From the NCBI GenBank assembly GCA_029256565.1, contig JAQSXQ010000033.1, forward strand, positions 1-9,650: DNA of 9,650 nt, given 5' to 3'. Shown here piece by piece: positions 5,995-9,650 of the stretch; the first letter of the stretch is position 1, and each line of letters starts with the position of its first letter. The notes beneath the pieces were generated by a model that saw only the letters and a list, made by a program, of their open reading frames with translations, was not told the origin of the DNA and did no database searches. This stretch comes from Mycobacterium sp. (GTDB lineage: Bacteria > Actinomycetota > Actinomycetes > Mycobacteriales > Mycobacteriaceae). The position numbers and the translations under genes are program-made.

Positions 5995-6021
5995 TTGACA
6001 TGACGGTCACGGAGGCGCAAC
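5995..6021 (+). promoter_or_regulatory. Candidate GlnR half-site array (plus strand)
   Basis: Three half-sites in register are seen: TTGAC (5995-5999), GTCAC (6006-6010) and GCAAC (6017-6021), each separated by 6 bp so that AC recurs every 11 bp. A weaker fourth, GTGAG (5984-5988), fits the same phase. The AC-n9-AC pattern is the core of GlnR sites. The array centre lies about 48 bp before the narK ATG, a suitable place for an activator if the transcript starts at or near that ATG. Confidence 0.45.
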
Positions 6022-6042
6022 GGATACGGCATGGCCTGGCCA

Positions 6043-6048
6043 TAGAAC
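6043..6048 (+). promoter_or_regulatory. Possible -10 element of a leaderless narK transcript
   Basis: TAGAAC lies seven bases before the narK ATG, and no Shine-Dalgarno sequence is visible upstream of that ATG. This is the spacing expected if transcription begins at the A of the start codon, as in many mycobacterial genes. The hexamer lacks the final T of TANNNT, so the call is weak. Confidence 0.3.
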
Positions 6049-6055
6049 TATCGCC

Positions 6056-7507
6056 ATGACGACGCTCTTCCGCAGCCGCGACACCGAACGCCCGCGGCGA
6101 AGCCGTGACATCGAACACTGGGACGCCGAGGACGTCGAGGCGTGGAACGGTGGCAATGACAAGATCGCGAAGCGCAACCTGATCTGGTCGATCGTCGCCG
6201 AGCACGTCGGGTTCTCGATCTGGTCGATCTGGTCGGTGATGGTGCTGTTCATGCCGCAGGACGTGTACGGCATCGACGCCGCCGGCAAGTTCTACCTCGT
6301 CGCGATGCCGACCCTCGTCGGTGCCTTCATGCGCATTCCGTACACCGTGGCGCCCGCCAAGTTCGGCGGCAGGAACTGGACGATCGTCAGCGCCCTGCTG
6401 CTGCTGATCCCCACGCTGCTGACGCTGTGGGCGATGCAGAACCCCGGCACCTCGTACACCACGTTCATGGTGATCGCGGCGTTCGCCGGCTTCGGTGGCG
6501 GCAACTTCGCGTCGTCGATGACCAACATCAATGCCTTCTACCCGCAGCGGCTCAAGGGCTGGGCGCTCGGTCTGAACGCCGGTGGCGGGAACATCGGCGT
6601 GCCCGTCATCCAGCTGATCGGCCTGCTGGTGATCGCCACGGTCGGCAACACCGCGCCCGAGTTGGTGTGTGCCATCTACCTCGTGCTGATCGCCCTCGCG
6701 GCGCTGGGCTCGGCGTTCTTCATGGACAACCTGCGCAATCAGAAGTCCAATCTCGGGGCACTCGCAGAAGCGTTGCGCTACAAGCATTCCTGGGTGATGA
6801 GCTTCCTCTACATCGGCACGTTCGGGTCGTTCATCGGGTTCTCGTTCGCGTTCGGGCAGGTGCTGCAGATCAACTACCTGGCCGGCGGTGACACTCCCGC
6901 GCAGGCAGCGCTGCACGCCGCGCAGATCTCGTTCCTCGGGCCGCTGCTCGGCTCCATATCTCGTCCGTTCGGCGGCAAGCTGGCCGACCGGATCGGCGGC
7001 GGCAAGATCACGCTGTACACGTTCGTGGCGATGATCTTCGCCGCGGGCATCCTGGTCGGCACCGGAACCATGGACGACGGCGCCGCTGGTGCTCCGACCG
7101 GTGCCCAAATGACCGGGTACGTCGTTGGGTTCATCATCTTGTTCGTGCTCTCGGGCCTGGGCAACGGCTCGACCTACAAGATGATCCCGTCCATCTTCGA
7201 GGCGAAGGCGCAGGACAAGGACGGCTGGAGCGCCGAGGAGAAGGCAGCATGGTCGCGCCGCATGTCGGGCGCGCTGATCGGATTCGCCGGAGCAGTCGGG
7301 GCGCTGGGCGGCGTGTTCATCAACGTCTCGCTGCGAGTGTCCTACACCGGTGCGGACAAGTCCGCGACGAGCGCCTTCTGGGTCTTCCTCGCGTTCTACG
7401 TCGTCTGCGCCATCGTCACCTGGTTCGTCTTCCTGCGGATGAAGTCCGTGCAGGCCGTCACCGGCGAGAACGTCGGACGGGCGGCGGCACCGGTGGGGGC
7501 GGGGTGA
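6056..7507 (+). CDS. narK: Nitrate/nitrite transporter NarK (MFS family)
   Basis: This encodes a 483-residue inner membrane transporter of the nitrate/nitrite porter family, with about 12 helices after a 40-residue polar cytoplasmic N-terminus ending in IAKRNLIWSI. The nitrate signature motif is present as GFGGGNFASSM (residues 145-155, then NINAFYP), and the second signature in helix 11 as GLGNGSTYKMIP (367-378). The two substrate-binding arginines known from NarK family structures correspond to Arg93 (FMRIPY) and Arg303 (SRPFGG). A loop with many charged residues (381-402) before the last helices is typical. The only in-frame start before an upstream stop (TGA 5996) is ATG 6056; it has no visible ribosome site. 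The gene overlaps nasA by 4 bp, so its job here is to import nitrate for assimilation. Whether it also exports nitrite (antiport) or works by proton symport cannot be read from sequence. Confidence 0.96.
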   Translation: MTTLFRSRDTERPRRSRDIEHWDAEDVEAWNGGNDKIAKRNLIWSIVAEHVGFSIWSIWSVMVLFMPQDVYGIDAAGKFYLVAMPTLVGAFMRIPYTVAPAKFGGRNWTIVSALLLLIPTLLTLWAMQNPGTSYTTFMVIAAFAGFGGGNFASSMTNINAFYPQRLKGWALGLNAGGGNIGVPVIQLIGLLVIATVGNTAPELVCAIYLVLIALAALGSAFFMDNLRNQKSNLGALAEALRYKHSWVMSFLYIGTFGSFIGFSFAFGQVLQINYLAGGDTPAQAALHAAQISFLGPLLGSISRPFGGKLADRIGGGKITLYTFVAMIFAAGILVGTGTMDDGAAGAPTGAQMTGYVVGFIILFVLSGLGNGSTYKMIPSIFEAKAQDKDGWSAEEKAAWSRRMSGALIGFAGAVGALGGVFINVSLRVSYTGADKSATSAFWVFLAFYVVCAIVTWFVFLRMKSVQAVTGENVGRAAAPVGAG

Positions 7508-9650
7508 CCCAGACGACTCGGACCGCCTGCTCGTACTGCGGGGTCGGCTGCGGGATCTCGGTGGAGACCCGCGCCGATCCCGCTACGGGTGCGCCGGTGA
7601 TCGCACGGGTGTCGGGGGACCGGTTGCACCCCACCAACTTCGGCAGGCTGTGCACCAAGGGCGCCACCCACGCCGAGCTGATGCGGGCCGACGAGGGACG
7701 GCTGACGACCGCGCTGGTACGGGATTCGCGTGACGACGAGCTGACCACCGTTGCCGTCGACGACGCGGTCGCCGAGGCCGGTCGTCGCCTGCGCGCCATC
7801 GTCGACGAACACGGTCCCGACGCCGTCGCTCTGTACGTGTCGGGTCAGATGTCGCTGGAGTCGCAGTATCTGGCGACCAAGCTCGCCAAGGGCTTCCTGC
7901 GCACCAAGTACATGGAGTCGAACTCCCGGCTCTGCATGGCCAGCGCCGGGACCGGCTACAAGCAGTCACTCGGATCCGACGGCCCACCGGGGTCCTACAC
8001 CGACTTCGACGTCACGAACCTGTTCTTCGTCATCGGCTCCAACATGGCCGACTGCCACCCGATCCTGTACCTGCGCATGGCCGACCGGCTCAAGGCAGGC
8101 GCCAAGCTCATCGTGGTCGACCCGCGCCGCACCTCGACCGCCGACAAGGCGGACCTCTACCTGCCGATCAAGCCGGGCACGGATCTGGCGCTGCTGAACG
8201 GCATCCTGCACCTGCTCGTCACCAACGGCGACATCGACGCGGACTTCATCGCCGAGCACACCGAGGGCTGGGACGCGATGCCCGCGTTCCTCGCGGACTA
8301 TCCGCCTGCCACCGTCGCCGAGATCACGGGTCTGGCCGAGGCGGACATCCGCACGGCCGCCTCGATGATCGCCGAGGCGGGGGACTGGATGACCTGCTGG
8401 GCGGTCGGGTTGAACCAGAGCACGCACGGCACCTGGAACACGAACGTGATTTGCAACCTGCACCTGGCCACCGGCGCCATCTGCAGGCCCGGAACCGGCC
8501 CCATGTCGCTGACCGGGCAGCCCAACGCCATGGGTGGCCGCGAGATGGGCTACATGGGCCCGGGTCTTCCCGGGCAGCGTGCGGTCACCTCGGCCGAGGA
8601 CCGGGCGTTCGTCGAGGAGCAGTGGGGCTTGGCGCCCGACACGATCAGGACCGAGTTCGGTCCCGGTGCGGTCGACATGTTCGAACGGCTCGCCTCGGGC
8701 GAGATCAAGGCATGTTGGATCATCTGCACCAATCCCGTTGCCACGATGCCGAACCGGTCGACCACCATCGCGGGGCTGCAGAAGGCCGAGCTGGTGATCA
8801 CCCAGGACGCCTACCGCGACACCGCCACCAACGCGTACGCCGACATCGTGCTGCCCGCGACGCTGTGGGCCGAGTCCGACGCGGTGATGGTCAACTCCGA
8901 ACGCAACCTCACCCTGCTGTCGCAGTCCATCCCGGCGCCGGGTCAGACGATGCCCGACTGGGAGCTGATCTGCCGCGTCGCCGAGCATCTCGGGTTCGGC
9001 GACGACTTCGACTACAAGTCGAGCGAGGAGATCTTCGCCGAGATCCGCCGGTTCACCAACCTGCGGACGGGCTGGGACCTGCGTGGCGCGAGCTACGAGC
9101 GTCTGCGGGAGACGCCGCTGCAGTGGCCGGTGGCGCCGGAGTCGCCGGACCGCAACCCGATCCGCTACCTCAACGACGGGGTGAGCCAGGACGAGTTCGT
9201 CGACGCCGACGGGCGTAAGCCGCGGCTGGCGTTCGCGACGCCGTCCCGTCGCGCGGTGTTCCTGCCGCGCCCGCACGTCGACGCCGCCGAACTGCCCGAC
9301 GCCGAGTTCCCGATGGTGCTCAACACCGGCCGCCTGCAGCATCAGTGGCACACGATGACGAAGACCGGCAAGGTCGAGAAGTTGAACCGGCTCAACGGCG
9401 GCCCGTTCGTCGAGGTGCATCCCGAGGATGCCGGAGCGCTCGGCATCGTCGAGGGTGGCCGGGTCGAACTGACGTCGCGTCGCGGCAGGGCCGTGTTGCC
9501 GGCGGTCGTCACCGACCGGGTGCGGCCGGGGGACTGCTTCGTGCCGTTCCATTGGAACGACGCGCACGGCGAGGACCTCACGATCAACGCGCTGACCAAC
9601 GACGCCGTCGACCCGATGTCGCTGCAGCCGGAGTTCAAGGTGTGCGCGGT
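7504..9650 (+). CDS. nasA: Assimilatory nitrate reductase catalytic subunit, molybdopterin type (3' end missing)
   Basis: This enzyme reduces nitrate to nitrite in the cytoplasm. Bis-MGD cofactor binding is expected from the family. The frame is open from GTG 7504 to the right edge, 715 complete codons. The GTG overlaps the narK stop as GTGA, with a G-rich stretch before it. The N-terminal [4Fe-4S] site is intact: Cys9, Cys12, Cys16 and Cys50 (CSYCGVGC ... GRLCTKG). The molybdenum ligand is Cys144 in NSRLCMASA. The conserved SLTGQPNAMGGRE segment is at 335-347. The dinucleotide-binding domain begins near residue 600 (FPMVLNTGRLQHQWHTMT) and is almost complete at the edge (HGEDLTINALTNDAVDP). 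No Tat signal is present, which fits the cytoplasmic NasA/NarB class rather than periplasmic NapA. A formate dehydrogenase is less likely given the Cys ligand context and the narK partner. Some actinobacterial relatives continue into a flavoprotein reductase domain; the window stops too early to tell. The symbol narB would be equally valid. Confidence 0.93.
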   Translation, partial: MTQTTRTACSYCGVGCGISVETRADPATGAPVIARVSGDRLHPTNFGRLCTKGATHAELMRADEGRLTTALVRDSRDDELTTVAVDDAVAEAGRRLRAIVDEHGPDAVALYVSGQMSLESQYLATKLAKGFLRTKYMESNSRLCMASAGTGYKQSLGSDGPPGSYTDFDVTNLFFVIGSNMADCHPILYLRMADRLKAGAKLIVVDPRRTSTADKADLYLPIKPGTDLALLNGILHLLVTNGDIDADFIAEHTEGWDAMPAFLADYPPATVAEITGLAEADIRTAASMIAEAGDWMTCWAVGLNQSTHGTWNTNVICNLHLATGAICRPGTGPMSLTGQPNAMGGREMGYMGPGLPGQRAVTSAEDRAFVEEQWGLAPDTIRTEFGPGAVDMFERLASGEIKACWIICTNPVATMPNRSTTIAGLQKAELVITQDAYRDTATNAYADIVLPATLWAESDAVMVNSERNLTLLSQSIPAPGQTMPDWELICRVAEHLGFGDDFDYKSSEEIFAEIRRFTNLRTGWDLRGASYERLRETPLQWPVAPESPDRNPIRYLNDGVSQDEFVDADGRKPRLAFATPSRRAVFLPRPHVDAAELPDAEFPMVLNTGRLQHQWHTMTKTGKVEKLNRLNGGPFVEVHPEDAGALGIVEGGRVELTSRRGRAVLPAVVTDRVRPGDCFVPFHWNDAHGEDLTINALTNDAVDPMSLQPEFKVCA

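Larger units (their letters stand above)
5894..6055. promoter_or_regulatory. Divergent promoter region between the nirBD and narK-nasA operons
   Basis: This 162-bp region must hold promoters for both operons. It contains GlnR-like half-sites on each strand and a central imperfect dyad, listed separately. TTGACA at 5995-6000 is a perfect -35-like hexamer for the plus strand, but no TANNNT stands 16-19 bp downstream, and the same bases form a GlnR-like half-site. No gene is seen inside. Confidence 0.7.

Noticed and set aside
5995..6000. TTGACA as the -35 of a standard housekeeping promoter for narK
   Set aside because: No TANNNT is found 16-19 bp downstream; the hexamer is better explained as part of the GlnR-like array, though a promoter role cannot be excluded.
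5956..6021. GTTGCGC (5956-5962) and GCGCAAC (6015-6021) as a widely spaced inverted repeat
   Set aside because: A 7-bp inverted match is expected about once by chance in a 160-bp GC-rich region, and the right arm is already part of the 11-bp phased array.
5541..6032. A longer NirB starting upstream of 5540
   Set aside because: The extra residues are Arg-rich and out of frame with the small gene, and the family N-terminus begins at MRRLVVVGNGMAG with a ribosome site in front.
5894..7108. An N-terminal extension of the small gene reaching far into narK on the opposite strand
   Set aside because: The added residues are low-complexity and antisense to well-supported narK codons; the start at 5893 (or 5914) is adequate.
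7966..9567. A minus-strand open frame of about 533 codons opposite nasA
   Set aside because: It is an antisense shadow; the plus strand encodes a continuous molybdopterin enzyme with all ligands.

Overview
The window looks like chromosomal DNA from a high-GC actinobacterium, most likely a fast-growing environmental mycobacterium (Mycolicibacterium-like). This is inferred from strong G/C preference at third codon positions, GTG starts, a DUF1206 membrane protein, an actinobacterial NirB/NirD pair and GlnR-like half-sites. No species can be assigned from sequence alone. No rRNA, tRNA, CRISPR array, insertion sequence or integrase was seen.

Layout. (1) Bases 1-1840, plus strand: the 3' part of a glycine-rich repeat protein, cut by the left edge. 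It carries 23 copies of an 11-residue repeat in two large homologous modules, then a Pro-rich linker and a long Gly/Ser/Thr/Asp tail. (2) Bases 1841-1949: a gap holding a strong hairpin with a GAAA loop, probably a terminator. (3) Bases 1950-2726, plus strand: a six-helix DUF1206 membrane protein. (4) Bases 5893-2723, minus strand: a three-gene operon made of a small unrecognised protein, nirB (siroheme nitrite reductase large subunit) and nirD (Rieske-type small subunit). The DUF1206 and nirD genes converge and share a CTAG that serves as both stop codons. (5) Bases 5894-6055: a 162-bp divergent promoter region with GlnR-like half-sites on both strands. (6) Bases 6056 to the right edge, plus strand: narK (nitrate transporter), overlapping by 4 bp the molybdopterin nitrate reductase gene nasA/narB, which is cut by the right edge.

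Together, regions 4-6 form an assimilatory nitrate locus. NarK brings in nitrate, NasA reduces it to nitrite with two electrons, and NirBD reduces nitrite to ammonium with six electrons from NAD(P)H. The two arms diverge from one control region that probably responds to nitrogen status through GlnR (inference). The role of the small protein translated just ahead of nirB is unknown. The glycine-rich repeat protein and the DUF1206 protein have no evident link to nitrate metabolism.

The nitrate genes are of known types. The least explained parts are the 11-residue repeat protein and the small protein upstream of nirB.
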